DNA of 64,000 bases from Verrucomicrobiaceae bacterium (GTDB taxonomy: Bacteria > Verrucomicrobiota > Verrucomicrobiia > Verrucomicrobiales > Verrucomicrobiaceae). The position numbers and the translations under genes were made by a program. Shown piece after piece: positions 48,005 through 55,533 of this stretch (position 1 is the stretch's first letter; the number at the start of each line of letters is the position of its first letter). The stretch covers positions 248,001 to 312,000 of the forward strand of contig CANGYJ010000007.1 in the NCBI GenBank assembly GCA_947458455.1, given 5' to 3'. Below the pieces are notes generated by a model, which was given only the letters and a program-made list of their open reading frames with translations, searched no databases and had not been told where the DNA came from.

Positions 48005-48182
48005 TCAGCAGAAGGCGTAAAGCATGTCTTTGTCTTTACCGCCGATGGCGACGGCGTTGACGCGGCCTTTGTCGGGGACGGTGAGGATGACCTGGCTGGT
48101 ATGGCTGGGTGACGGGCGGAACGGGATCGGCAGCGAAGGCAAACGATGAAGTGAAGGCGAGAGCAATGAGCGGTGATTTCAT
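48005..48182 (-). pseudogene. Gutted SMP-30/gluconolactonase gene: signal peptide plus last 30 codons
   Basis: The 5' end codes for a perfect signal peptide (MKSPLIALAFTSSFAFAADP). After about 30 codons the frame shifts, and the following sequence reads SQVILTVPDKGRVNAVAIGG then KDKDMLYAFC and a stop, which I recognise as the C-terminal blade of an SMP-30/gluconolactonase-type propeller. About 250 internal codons are missing. A junction deletion explains both pieces. No functional product is expected. Confidence 0.65.
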
Positions 48183-48194
48183 GGGATGGACGGA

Positions 48195-48250
48195 GATTCG
48201 ATTTACAATCGAATCATGGATCGGAAGGCTTCGATTGCCAATCAAGCCAC
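48195..48250. repeat. Two CTTCGATTGGCAATCGAAG-type hairpins at the end of a sialidase gene
   Basis: GATTCGATT-TAC-AATCGAATC at 48195-48215 is a perfect 9-3-9 hairpin covering the stop codon. A second, imperfect hairpin at about 48228-48249 (GGCTTCGATTGCCAATCAAG) encodes residues LDWQSK of the protein. The same sequence family forms the terminator at 60397. Confidence 0.65.
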
Positions 48251-49437
48251 TTAACGAGTGGTTTTTCCAGCATCTTGATCGCATCCAAATCGCCGAGCTT
48301 CACCTTCAGCACCTCGATGCTTTGTTTGCCACCGGCGAAGGCGATGTAAAGGCTGTCGCCGTGCTCGATGACGTGCGGGTAGTCGATGTGGCGACCGCCG
48401 ACAAGGTAGAGCATCTTGGTGAAAACGAGACCATCGTTGCTGATGGAGAGTGTGAGCGGATCGCGCTTCTTGGGGTTGGGATTGGAGACGAGTGCGTAGC
48501 GGCCATCGCGGAGGCGGAGACCGCTGATTTTGGAGGTGGCGTCGGGGAAGTTGGTCTTCACCGGTTTGCTCCAGGTGCGGCCGTCATCGCTTGAGAAGGA
48601 GCGGTAGAGGAAGCCGCTGCGGCGGTTGTCGCGGAAGACGGCAGCAAGCGTGTTGTCGGGCAAGATCCACCAATCAGGCTCCTCAGCCTTCAGTTCCGAG
48701 GCGCTGCCAAGCACGGGGAAGGACTGCCAGTCGCTGAGAGACTTCACACCGCCGACGAGAAAGTGCACGCCGCTGGTTTTGTAGTCATGCATGCGGCGCG
48801 ACATCATCCAGTCGCCGGTGCGTAGTTTGAGCGGCGGGAAGTTGTTGATGGTGTCATCGAACACAACGCCGGCATCTGACCAAGAGCCATCGCTTTGAAG
48901 GCGAAAGGCATGCAAGTCGAGGCTGGGGCCAAAGAAGCCCGCCGCTTGATCGAGCGAGGCGAGCGCGAGCAGTTCACCATTGCGCTTCCAGAAGCCGCGC
49001 GAGATCCAGCGCATGCCTTTGTCGGTGCGCGTGTCGTAGTGCGGCGAATCGGGGCCGGAGTTTGGCGGTATGGGTGTTAAAAACTGGGGGGTGCTCCATT
49101 TAAGGCCGTCTGGGCTCGTTGCGAACTTCACCCGCTGGCCCACGCGATCTTCGATACCCGGCCCATCACTCCACATCGCCCAAAATTGGCCGTCATGATG
49201 CGCGAGGTAGTTGTGCTGTTTCACACCACCCGCTTTTTTGTCGAGCGTCAGCCGTGAGCTGTCGGGTGCATGCACATCATTGATCACCACATGCCCACTC
49301 GGCACTCGCGGGAGGGCATCGAAGTCGAGCTGATGCGGATCTTCGGGCAACCATGGTCCCGAAAGCATGATAGCTGCTGCTGGATCAGGCGCGGCGAAAG
49401 CGGACGCAGCGAGTACAACGCAGAGAAGCAGTTTCAT
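48214..49437 (-). CDS. Exported sialidase-like protein
   Basis: The 407-residue product has a signal peptide (MKLLLCVVLAASAFAAPDP). Sequence such as KFATSPDGLKWSTPQFLTP, SFSSDDGRTWSKPVKTNF near 285 and SISNDGLVFTKMLYL marks degenerate BNR/Asp-box blades. The second half (RDNRRSGFLYRSFSSDD) resembles exo-alpha-sialidase homologues. The last residues (WLDWQSKPSDP) are encoded by hairpin DNA. It lies 12 bases downstream of a second sialidase (49450) on the same strand, so the two form an operon. Activity unproven. Confidence 0.85.
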   Translation of the reverse strand: MKLLLCVVLAASAFAAPDPAAAIMLSGPWLPEDPHQLDFDALPRVPSGHVVINDVHAPDSSRLTLDKKAGGVKQHNYLAHHDGQFWAMWSDGPGIEDRVGQRVKFATSPDGLKWSTPQFLTPIPPNSGPDSPHYDTRTDKGMRWISRGFWKRNGELLALASLDQAAGFFGPSLDLHAFRLQSDGSWSDAGVVFDDTINNFPPLKLRTGDWMMSRRMHDYKTSGVHFLVGGVKSLSDWQSFPVLGSASELKAEEPDWWILPDNTLAAVFRDNRRSGFLYRSFSSDDGRTWSKPVKTNFPDATSKISGLRLRDGRYALVSNPNPKKRDPLTLSISNDGLVFTKMLYLVGGRHIDYPHVIEHGDSLYIAFAGGKQSIEVLKVKLGDLDAIKMLEKPLVKWLDWQSKPSDP

Positions 49438-49449
49438 GGCTGAAACGTC

Positions 49450-50514
49450 TCACTGAGGCCATTGGCCGTTCGTCATGGGCTTGGTGGTGAGCTTGGCGGG
49501 ATCGATGACGACATGCTTCACCTTGGCCCGTTTCCAGGTGTAGGTGATGTGGACGAGGCCGTCCTTGGTCTGAATGATGGCAGGATAGCTGAACTCGCGC
49601 TTCAGTTCGTCTTCAAAGACTAGCGCGGCTTCCCAAGTCTTGCCGTCCTTGCTCACGGCGAGGTTGAGCGGGCTGCGGCCCTTGGCGGTGTGGTTGTAGA
49701 TAAGCAGGTGACGGCCATCGGCGAGCGTGACGGCATCGGTGCCGGAGTTCGGATTCGGCAGATCGATGAGTGAAATCTCGCCCCAGGTCTTGCCGGCGTC
49801 GTCGGAGGTGATTTGGAAGACTTTGCTCTGCTTCGTGCGGCCCACGGCTTGCAGTTGGTCGCCGCCGAGGAAGAGAATACTCGGCTGGATGGCTCCGATC
49901 TTCAAACCATCGTGCAACAGCTCCGTGCGTGTCCAGGTCTTGCCGAGGTCGGCGGTGCACTCGAAGTAAATGGCCCAGGCACTGGGCTTCGTGTCGGTCT
50001 CGTTGCTCGTCGGGCATAGGATGTCGCCATTGGCGAGCTGCACAGGCTTGTTCTTGATGGGGCCGAAGATGCCTTTCGGCAGCTTTTGAGCAGCGGACCA
50101 TGTTTTGCCGCCATCGGTGCTTGTTTTGAGTTCGCCCCACCAGGTGCTCGGCGATGGGCCGACTTTGTAGAAGAGCATCAGCGGCGCGTCCTTCGGCTGA
50201 AAGAGCACGGGATTCCAAGTGGGATGCCGCGAGCCGTCGGGCTGCACACCATTGGCTGTTTCGACGCCTTCGGTCCATTTGCCATCGGGAAGCTGTCGCG
50301 ACACCCAGATGCACACATCGGGATTGCGTTCTGCCGTGCCGCCGAACCAGGCCGTGACGAGCCCCGTGGGCGTTTCGACAATGGTGGTGGCGTGGATCTG
50401 CGGGTAAGGGCCGGTGTCGTAGATGTATTCGGTGGTGAGGATGGCGGGATCGGCGAAAAGATTTAACCACGGAATACACAGAATACACGGAAGGATTAGA
50501 TAGGTGAGTTTCAT
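49450..50514 (-). CDS. Exported sialidase family protein with repeat-derived signal peptide
   Basis: The 354-residue protein is a six-bladed propeller: ETPTGLVTAWFGGTAERNPD with the FGGT substrate-site-like strand, then Asp boxes STDGGKTWSAA near 136, TADLGKTWTRT near 190, SDDAGKTWGEI near 240 and a SKDGKTWEAA near 290. It resembles exo-alpha-sialidases and rhamnosidase-like BNR proteins. The signal peptide core LPCILCIPWLN is read from palindromic repeat DNA. It is the upstream gene of the pair with 48214, and near a NanA-like lyase gene, consistent with release and breakdown of sialic acid or similar acids. Confidence 0.88.
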   Translation of the reverse strand: MKLTYLILPCILCIPWLNLFADPAILTTEYIYDTGPYPQIHATTIVETPTGLVTAWFGGTAERNPDVCIWVSRQLPDGKWTEGVETANGVQPDGSRHPTWNPVLFQPKDAPLMLFYKVGPSPSTWWGELKTSTDGGKTWSAAQKLPKGIFGPIKNKPVQLANGDILCPTSNETDTKPSAWAIYFECTADLGKTWTRTELLHDGLKIGAIQPSILFLGGDQLQAVGRTKQSKVFQITSDDAGKTWGEISLIDLPNPNSGTDAVTLADGRHLLIYNHTAKGRSPLNLAVSKDGKTWEAALVFEDELKREFSYPAIIQTKDGLVHITYTWKRAKVKHVVIDPAKLTTKPMTNGQWPQ

Positions 50515-50571
50515 GATGGGCGAATGGCTAGGTTTGGTTGGTTTCGGTGTATTCAGTGTTTTCCGTGGTTA
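50465..50571. repeat. ACCACGGAATACAC-family inverted repeat over a signal peptide
   Basis: Left arm 50465-50493 starts AACCACGGAATACACAGAAT; right arm 50544-50571 is its imperfect complement ending TTTTCCGTGGTT. The spacer of about 50 bases holds the start codon of the sialidase, and the left arm encodes its signal peptide. A perfect copy of the family lies at 50975-51048. Confidence 0.85.
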
Positions 50572-50576
50572 ATACC

Positions 50577-50957
50577 TCAGAGGACGATGCGCTCGATCTC
50601 AATGAGCGGGTGGTGGCAGAAATTGACGAGGAAGGCGAGCTTGAAGCCGGTGGCCTTGAGGTAATTCTGCACCTGGGCACGATGGGCGTCCGTCAACTCC
50701 TTCACGGCTTTGATCTCGATGATGATTTTGTCGTAGCAGATGAAGTCGGGGATGTATTCGCTTTTGAGCTGGGTGCCTTTGTAGTCGAGTTGGAGGCGCG
50801 GTTGCGCGATGGCGGGCACGCCGCTGCGGCGAAACTCGATTTCGAGACACTCCTGATAAACGGGCTCCAAAAAGCCTGCCCCCTTGTTCTTATAGACTTC
50901 AAATAGTGCTCCACGGATGGCGAAGCTTTCGTCTGGATAGATGAGTTTGGGATTCAT
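50577..50957 (-). CDS. GxxExxY-family protein
   Basis: The 126-residue protein has the family motif GAGFLEPVYQECLEIEF and DFICYDKIIIEIKAVKELT, a nuclease-like pattern related to PD-(D/E)xK folds but without a known role. The family is widespread in PVC bacteria and Bacteroidota, usually as solitary genes. Palindromic repeats of one family bracket it on both sides (50465-50571 and 50975-51048), which suggests that the gene and the repeats could move or amplify together, or only that the repeats prefer gene ends. Confidence 0.88.
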   Translation of the reverse strand: MNPKLIYPDESFAIRGALFEVYKNKGAGFLEPVYQECLEIEFRRSGVPAIAQPRLQLDYKGTQLKSEYIPDFICYDKIIIEIKAVKELTDAHRAQVQNYLKATGFKLAFLVNFCHHPLIEIERIVL

Positions 50958-50974
50958 TTAGAGGTGCTGGTTTG

Positions 50975-51048
50975 ACCACGGAATACACTGAATACACGGA
51001 AGGAGGATCAAGTTTTCTGAGTTCCGTGTATTCAGTGTATTCCGTGGT
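50975..51048. repeat. Perfect 27-base inverted repeat, ACCACGGAATACAC family
   Basis: Arms 50975-51001 and 51022-51048 are perfect 27-base reverse complements around a 20-base loop. The left arm begins ACCACGGAATACACTGAATA. The length and perfection suggest recent arrival. It is in the gap between the GxxExxY gene and the lyase gene. Confidence 0.93.
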
Positions 51049-51053
51049 TGTTC

Positions 51054-51962
51054 CTATCTGAGCAGGCCCAGTGTGACGAGTCTTTCGCGAATGATCTCTC
51101 TTTCTGCATCGCGGAAACGGTGGAAGGGCTCGGCCATGTGGTCGTCGCAGATGCCGAGGAGGCTTAGGCCGCATTTGATGCCTTTGATGATGGCGCTTTT
51201 GTGCTTGCCGACGGTGTAGATGGCTCCGGCGAGCTTCATGACCTGCGCGTGAAGCTCCCGCGTGCGTTGCAAATCCTGCGCGGCGGCGGCCTGATACATC
51301 TCGACATAGAGTTTCGGGTGCAGATTGGCTCCGCCATTGATGCCGCCGTGGCCGCCGAGCAGCACGGCCTCGGCGGTGAGCTCCTCGGGACCGACGAGCA
51401 CGCTCCAGTCGGCGCGTTGCTTCGCGATCTCGATGAGGCGATGAAAGTAGATCATGTCGCACGAGCTGTCTTTGACGCCGCAGACGCCCGGCATGTCCAA
51501 AGCACGGCGCACGAGGTCGAGCTCGAAGCTCACCTTCGTCAAACCGGGCATGTTGTAGAGAAACAACGGCAGCGGCATCTCGGCGACGAGGTCCTGCACA
51601 TACTCCAGCATCTCCGGCGGCGCGGCGGGGAAATAATACGGCGGCGCAAGCACCACATGCGTCGCCCCGGCCTCGGCGGAGTATTTGGCGAGGTTCACGC
51701 TCTCGGTGAAGGCGGTGTCCGTGATGCCGACGAGCACCGGAACGCGGCCTTTCGTAAGCTGGCAGGTCTTTTCGATCAATTCACGACGCAAGCGGTAGCT
51801 GAGGCTCGGGCCTTCGCCGGTGGTGCCGAGGATGAACAGGCCGCTGACGCCACCGCTGATGAGATGCTCGATGAGACGCTCCAAACCGGCGACGTCGAGG
51901 GTGTCGCGATCACGCAAAGGAGAGACGAGGGGCGGGATGATGCCGCGAAGGGGTTGGGACAT
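51054..51962 (-). CDS. DapA/NanA-family lyase
   Basis: The 302-residue TIM-barrel aldolase begins MSQPLRGIIPPLVSPLRDRD. It has GTTGEGPSLS at the pyruvate-binding loop, LYNMPG with the conserved Tyr near 136 and GVKDSS with the Schiff-base Lys near 163. The family includes dihydrodipicolinate synthase, N-acetylneuraminate lyase and keto-deoxy sugar acid aldolases. Nearness to sialidases and the divergent AraC regulator favours a catabolic sugar-acid or neuraminate lyase over DapA, but specificity is inferred. Confidence 0.88.
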   Translation of the reverse strand: MSQPLRGIIPPLVSPLRDRDTLDVAGLERLIEHLISGGVSGLFILGTTGEGPSLSYRLRRELIEKTCQLTKGRVPVLVGITDTAFTESVNLAKYSAEAGATHVVLAPPYYFPAAPPEMLEYVQDLVAEMPLPLFLYNMPGLTKVSFELDLVRRALDMPGVCGVKDSSCDMIYFHRLIEIAKQRADWSVLVGPEELTAEAVLLGGHGGINGGANLHPKLYVEMYQAAAAQDLQRTRELHAQVMKLAGAIYTVGKHKSAIIKGIKCGLSLLGICDDHMAEPFHRFRDAEREIIRERLVTLGLLR

Positions 51963-52065
51963 GGTCGGAAAGGATAAAAGGGGAAGGATCAAAGATAAAA
52001 AGGCTTCGGCTGACCATGTTTGGCAGCGGCTTGACGATTCTTGATGAGGCTGACATGCTCTAGAA

Positions 52066-52926
52066 ATGCCAGCCACCGACCAGGCCGACTATTTTTCCAC
52101 GCAAGTGATGCGCACGCGGCGCTTCTTTCTGCCCGAATGGCAGGAGCGGCAGCGCGATGGCGCGACGCTCTGCCTCGTGGGCGGCGGCTGTGAATGGTGT
52201 GCACCGGATTTCATCGTGGACCGTCAGGATTTCCCGTTTCTAGCCTTTGAATTCGTCTCACGCGGCAAAGGCGGTGTGACGCTGGCGAATCGAAAGCATG
52301 AGGTGGAGGCCGGGCATGCTTTCTTTTACGACTCCAGCGTGCCGCATGTGATCTCCAGCTCGGCGGAGGAGCCGATGGTGAAATACTTCTTTAACTTCAC
52401 CGGCTCGCGGGCCGCTGCTTTGATGAGCGATCTTGACCTCGGCGCGGGCAGTGTGCTGCGCGTGGCGGATGCCTCGCGAGTGGTGAGCTTGCTCGAAGAA
52501 GTGATCGATCATGCGCTGCGTGGCGGGCGTTTCGGCCTGCGAACGGCCTGCGCGTCGCTGGAGCATGCGCTGGTGCTCTGCGCGGACAGTCGCCAGCCTG
52601 CGACGACGAAGATGGACCCAGCTTATGCGACATATCTGCGTTGTCGCGGCCATCTGCTGCGCAATTACCCGGTGCTCAACAGCATTGAACAAGCCGCGAA
52701 GGCCTGTCATGTGTCCGCCGCCTACTTCACGCGTCTGTTTCAACGCTACGACACCGAGACGCCGCTGGCCTGTTTGACGCGTTTAAAGCTCTCGCAGGCG
52801 GCGATCAAGCTGCGCCAGCCGGATGCCCTGGTGAAGAACGTGGCCGCCGAGCTCGGCTACAAGTCTGCTGCCCATTTTTCGCGTGCTTTCAAGGCTTGGA
52901 GCGGAAGATCGCCGCGTGGTGGTTGA
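52066..52926 (+). CDS. AraC-family transcriptional regulator
   Basis: The 286-residue protein has an N-terminal cupin ligand domain (EFVSRGKGGVTLANRKHEVE, AFFYDSSVPHVI). At the C terminus are two AraC helix-turn-helices: QAAKACHVSAAYFTRLFQRY and VAAELGYKSAAHFSRAFKAW. It is divergent from the lyase gene, with 103 bases between starts, so it likely senses a sugar and controls the lyase and the sialidase operon. It is 47 bases from recN, which may be transcribed independently. Confidence 0.9.
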   Translation: MPATDQADYFSTQVMRTRRFFLPEWQERQRDGATLCLVGGGCEWCAPDFIVDRQDFPFLAFEFVSRGKGGVTLANRKHEVEAGHAFFYDSSVPHVISSSAEEPMVKYFFNFTGSRAAALMSDLDLGAGSVLRVADASRVVSLLEEVIDHALRGGRFGLRTACASLEHALVLCADSRQPATTKMDPAYATYLRCRGHLLRNYPVLNSIEQAAKACHVSAAYFTRLFQRYDTETPLACLTRLKLSQAAIKLRQPDALVKNVAAELGYKSAAHFSRAFKAWSGRSPRGG

Positions 52927-52973
52927 AATGCGCTGGGGACTTCCCATCTTCGCGGACTCCAAACCGCCGCCGC

Positions 52974-54635
52974 ATGCTTTCCATTCTCAAAATTCGCAAC
53001 CTTGCTCTTGTCGAAGACGTGACCTGGGAACTCGCGGCGGGGCTGGTGGGTGTGACGGGCGAGACGGGCGCGGGGAAATCCATCATCGTGGGCGCTTTGA
53101 AGCTCATCCTTGGCGAGCGGGCGGACCGCGGCCTGATCCGCACGGGGCAGGATGCCTGCACGGTGGAGGCGAGTTTTCATCTGAAGGACACGCGTGCCAT
53201 TGATGCCGTGCTGGAGGAGGCGGGACTGGAGCCGTGCCAAGAGGGCGAGCTGATCGTGAAACGCACGATCAGCGCCAGCGGGGCGAACAAGCAGTTCGTG
53301 AACTGCTCGCCTGTGACGATCCAGGTGCTCAAAGGCCTCGGCGAGTTTTTGGTCGATCTGCACGGGCCGCATGATCATCAGTCGTTGAACTCGCGCGAGC
53401 GGCAGCTCGACATGCTGGACAAGTTTGCGGGCATCGAGGAATCGCTCACGAAGTATGAGGCGGCCTGGAAGGAATGGCGGGCGGCCGTGACCGAGCTGGA
53501 TGATTTGGAAAATTCCGAGCGGGCGGGCAGCCAGCAGATCGATATGCTGAAGTTTCAGGCGAATGAAATCGCCTCGGCGAACCTCAAGGAGGGCGAGGAA
53601 GAGGAAATCGAGTCCAAGCATCGCATCGCGGCGAATGGCGCACGCTTGGCGGAGTTGTGCGGAGCGATCACGAGCCGTCTCAGCGAGGGCGAAGGCAGCG
53701 TGGTGGATGGTTTGCGCGAAATCAGCCGCAGCATCCACGAGCTGGAGAAGATCGATCCGGGGACATCGAAGATGTTTGAAGGCTTCAAATCGGCGCAGAT
53801 TGAGCTGACGGAGCTGGAAAGTAGCGTGGCGGATTACGCGGAGGAGCTGGAAATTGATCCGGCGGAGCTTGTGAGGCTCGAAAGCCGCATCGACACGATT
53901 CAAAAGTTGAAGCGGAAGTATGGCCGAACGATTGGCGAGATTTTGGAGTTCCTGGCCGAGACAGAGCGCAAACTGAGTCGCATCGAAAATCGCGGCGAGG
54001 AGATCGCGAAGCTGCAAAAGCTGGCCCAAGAACGCGAGGCGGACGTTTTGAAGCTCGGGAAGCAAATCTCGAAAAAACGGGCCGATTCGGCACCGAAGCT
54101 CGCCAAGGAGGTCGCCAGCCATTTGAGCGATCTCGGCTTCAAACAGAGCGTTTTTGCCGCGCAGCTCACCAACCTGTCCGAACCTTCTAAAAGCGGCCTG
54201 GAGGAGGTCGATTTCCATTTTGCGCCGAATCCGGGCGAGCCGTCGAAGCCGCTGCGCATGACGGCGAGCAGCGGGGAAATGTCCCGCGTGCTGCTGGCGG
54301 TGAAGAGTGCCCTGGCGAAGCAGGACGCGGTACCGTTGCTCGTGTTTGATGAGATTGATGCGAACGTCGGCGGCAACATCGCCGAGGCCGTGGGCCGCAA
54401 GATGGCGGCGCTAGGCGCCACGCATCAGGTGATCGCCATCACGCACTTCCCGCAGGTGGCCTCGCTGGCGAAGAGTCACTTCGTCGTGACGAAGGAGATC
54501 AAAGGCGGCCACACGAAGTCTCAAATCGCCGAGGTGGCGGATGATGAGCGCATCGAGGAGCTGGCAAGGATGCTCGGTGGCAGCGCCGCCAGTGCGCGGG
54601 AGCATGCGAAAAGCCTGCTGAAGGGGGCGAAGTAG
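52974..54635 (+). CDS. recN: RecN DNA repair protein
   Basis: The 553-residue SMC-like ATPase has Walker A GETGAGKS at about 33-40, long coiled-coil arms in the middle and the C-terminal signature SSGEMSRVLLAVKSALAK with Walker B VPLLVFDEIDANVGG. RecN helps join broken DNA ends before recombination. The start at 52974 (MLSILKIRNLALVEDV) is the standard RecN start; the upstream in-frame ATG at 52896 gives foreign residues read from the AraC 3' end. No other repair gene lies near. Confidence 0.95.
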   Translation: MLSILKIRNLALVEDVTWELAAGLVGVTGETGAGKSIIVGALKLILGERADRGLIRTGQDACTVEASFHLKDTRAIDAVLEEAGLEPCQEGELIVKRTISASGANKQFVNCSPVTIQVLKGLGEFLVDLHGPHDHQSLNSRERQLDMLDKFAGIEESLTKYEAAWKEWRAAVTELDDLENSERAGSQQIDMLKFQANEIASANLKEGEEEEIESKHRIAANGARLAELCGAITSRLSEGEGSVVDGLREISRSIHELEKIDPGTSKMFEGFKSAQIELTELESSVADYAEELEIDPAELVRLESRIDTIQKLKRKYGRTIGEILEFLAETERKLSRIENRGEEIAKLQKLAQEREADVLKLGKQISKKRADSAPKLAKEVASHLSDLGFKQSVFAAQLTNLSEPSKSGLEEVDFHFAPNPGEPSKPLRMTASSGEMSRVLLAVKSALAKQDAVPLLVFDEIDANVGGNIAEAVGRKMAALGATHQVIAITHFPQVASLAKSHFVVTKEIKGGHTKSQIAEVADDERIEELARMLGGSAASAREHAKSLLKGAK

Positions 54636-54656
54636 AGGTTGAATCTTCGGTGGTTA

Positions 54657-54689
54657 TAAAAAACCGCCGCCCGGTTTCCCGGACGGCAG
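54657..54689 (-). terminator. Rho-independent terminator for the small cysteine-rich gene
   Basis: Read on the minus strand, CCGTCCGGGAAACCGGGCGG forms a GC-rich stem of about nine base pairs and is followed by CGGTTTTTTA. It lies 31 bases after the stop of the gene at 54720, just after recN ends on the other strand. Confidence 0.75.
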
Positions 54690-54719
54690 TGTGATTCGAG
54701 GTGGTTGAGGCCTCAGCGA

Positions 54720-54884
54720 TTATTTTTCGGCTTTGCAGCAGTCTTTGCCGCAGGCCTTGCCCTTTTCCTTGCAGCAAGTGGCGCAGTTATCACCGCAGCA
54801 CTTTTTGCAGGTGTCCCCCGCAGCGAGCATTGGGGAAGCGGCAGCAAGAAGAGCGAGGGCGAGGAGGGAGAGAGACAGTTTCAT
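54720..54884 (-). CDS. Exported small cysteine-rich peptide
   Basis: The 54-residue product has a signal peptide (MKLSLSLLALALLAAASPMLA). The 33-residue mature part is a dense Cys/Lys cluster with eight cysteines (CKKCC, NCATCC, GKACGKDCC) and little else, suggesting a small metal-binding or disulfide-knotted peptide. The upstream in-frame extension to 54926 is not needed. A good terminator follows. It lies near another cysteine-rich exported gene at 55005. No family name is proposed. Confidence 0.75.
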   Translation of the reverse strand: MKLSLSLLALALLAAASPMLAAGDTCKKCCGDNCATCCKEKGKACGKDCCKAEK

Positions 54885-55004
54885 CGGATTTGAATGAGTT
54901 TGGAATTTGAGATGCCCGCTAAACAAATGGTGACGCGATTTCCTGCACAGGCGGACAAGGAGATCACGGGCAGTTCCTCACTAGGCTGAGGAGGCTTCGA
55001 TGCT

Positions 55005-55403
55005 TCAAAGCAGCAGCGCCCGATGACGCAGGAAGAGCCGTGGCGGCTCCGCCAGTGGCCCGCGTTCGCGGCGGGGCGTATCGGCGCTCATCGAAAGCTC
55101 GGGGCGAATCACTGGCAGCCCATCCTGCCGGCCAGCGAGGTGGAAGACGGGGGGCGCTTCAGGTTTGGGGGAGAAAAGGGCGCACTTGGCGGTATCGCGT
55201 GGGTCTTTGTGATGCTCGCAGCACGGGCAGGACTTGTGGTGATTGGCTGGCGGGGCTTCCGGTTGTTGCGCGGAACATCCTTCAAGATGCTCCGTGGAGC
55301 AGCAACCGGCCAGCTCTTCCCGCTGGGTTTCTCCCGTGCAGCACCAGCACATCGGAAGACCGATGCAGAAGCTGAGAAGCAATGCTGTGAGGCGGGTCAC
55401 CAT
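55005..55403 (-). CDS. Exported Cys/His-rich protein of unknown function
   Basis: The 132-residue product has a hydrophobic N terminus (MVTRLTALLLSFCIGLPMCW) followed directly by cysteine pairs: CWCCTGE, GCCSTEH, then HHKSCPCCEHHKDP. The second half is Pro/Arg-rich (ERGPLAEPPRLFLRHRALLL). It may bind heavy metals such as zinc or copper at the cell surface or periplasm. The start at 55403 is the only good one. It is on the same strand as the small cysteine-rich gene at 54720, 120 bases away. The Arg-rich end could be partly a frame artefact. Confidence 0.6.
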   Translation of the reverse strand: MVTRLTALLLSFCIGLPMCWCCTGETQREELAGCCSTEHLEGCSAQQPEAPPANHHKSCPCCEHHKDPRDTAKCALFSPKPEAPPVFHLAGRQDGLPVIRPELSMSADTPRRERGPLAEPPRLFLRHRALLL

Positions 55404-55533
55404 GGTTTGTTTAGATGTCGGGACGGGAGCGGATGTTTAAACGGCTTGGCAAAGATAAGAGATGGGTGAGGAGAAAATATTCCCGGCGATTTTGGCGAAG
55501 GTTTGGTCATGGGGCAGACGTTGAAGGGCGGCC

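Noticed and set aside
47804..48112. Plus-strand frame of about 100 codons downstream of the giant secreted gene
   Set aside because: No signal, motif or neighbour support; it overlaps the SMP-30 remnant on the other strand.
50465..51048. CRISPR-like repeat array
   Set aside because: The units are facing inverted repeats rather than regularly spaced direct repeats, there are no spacers and no cas genes.
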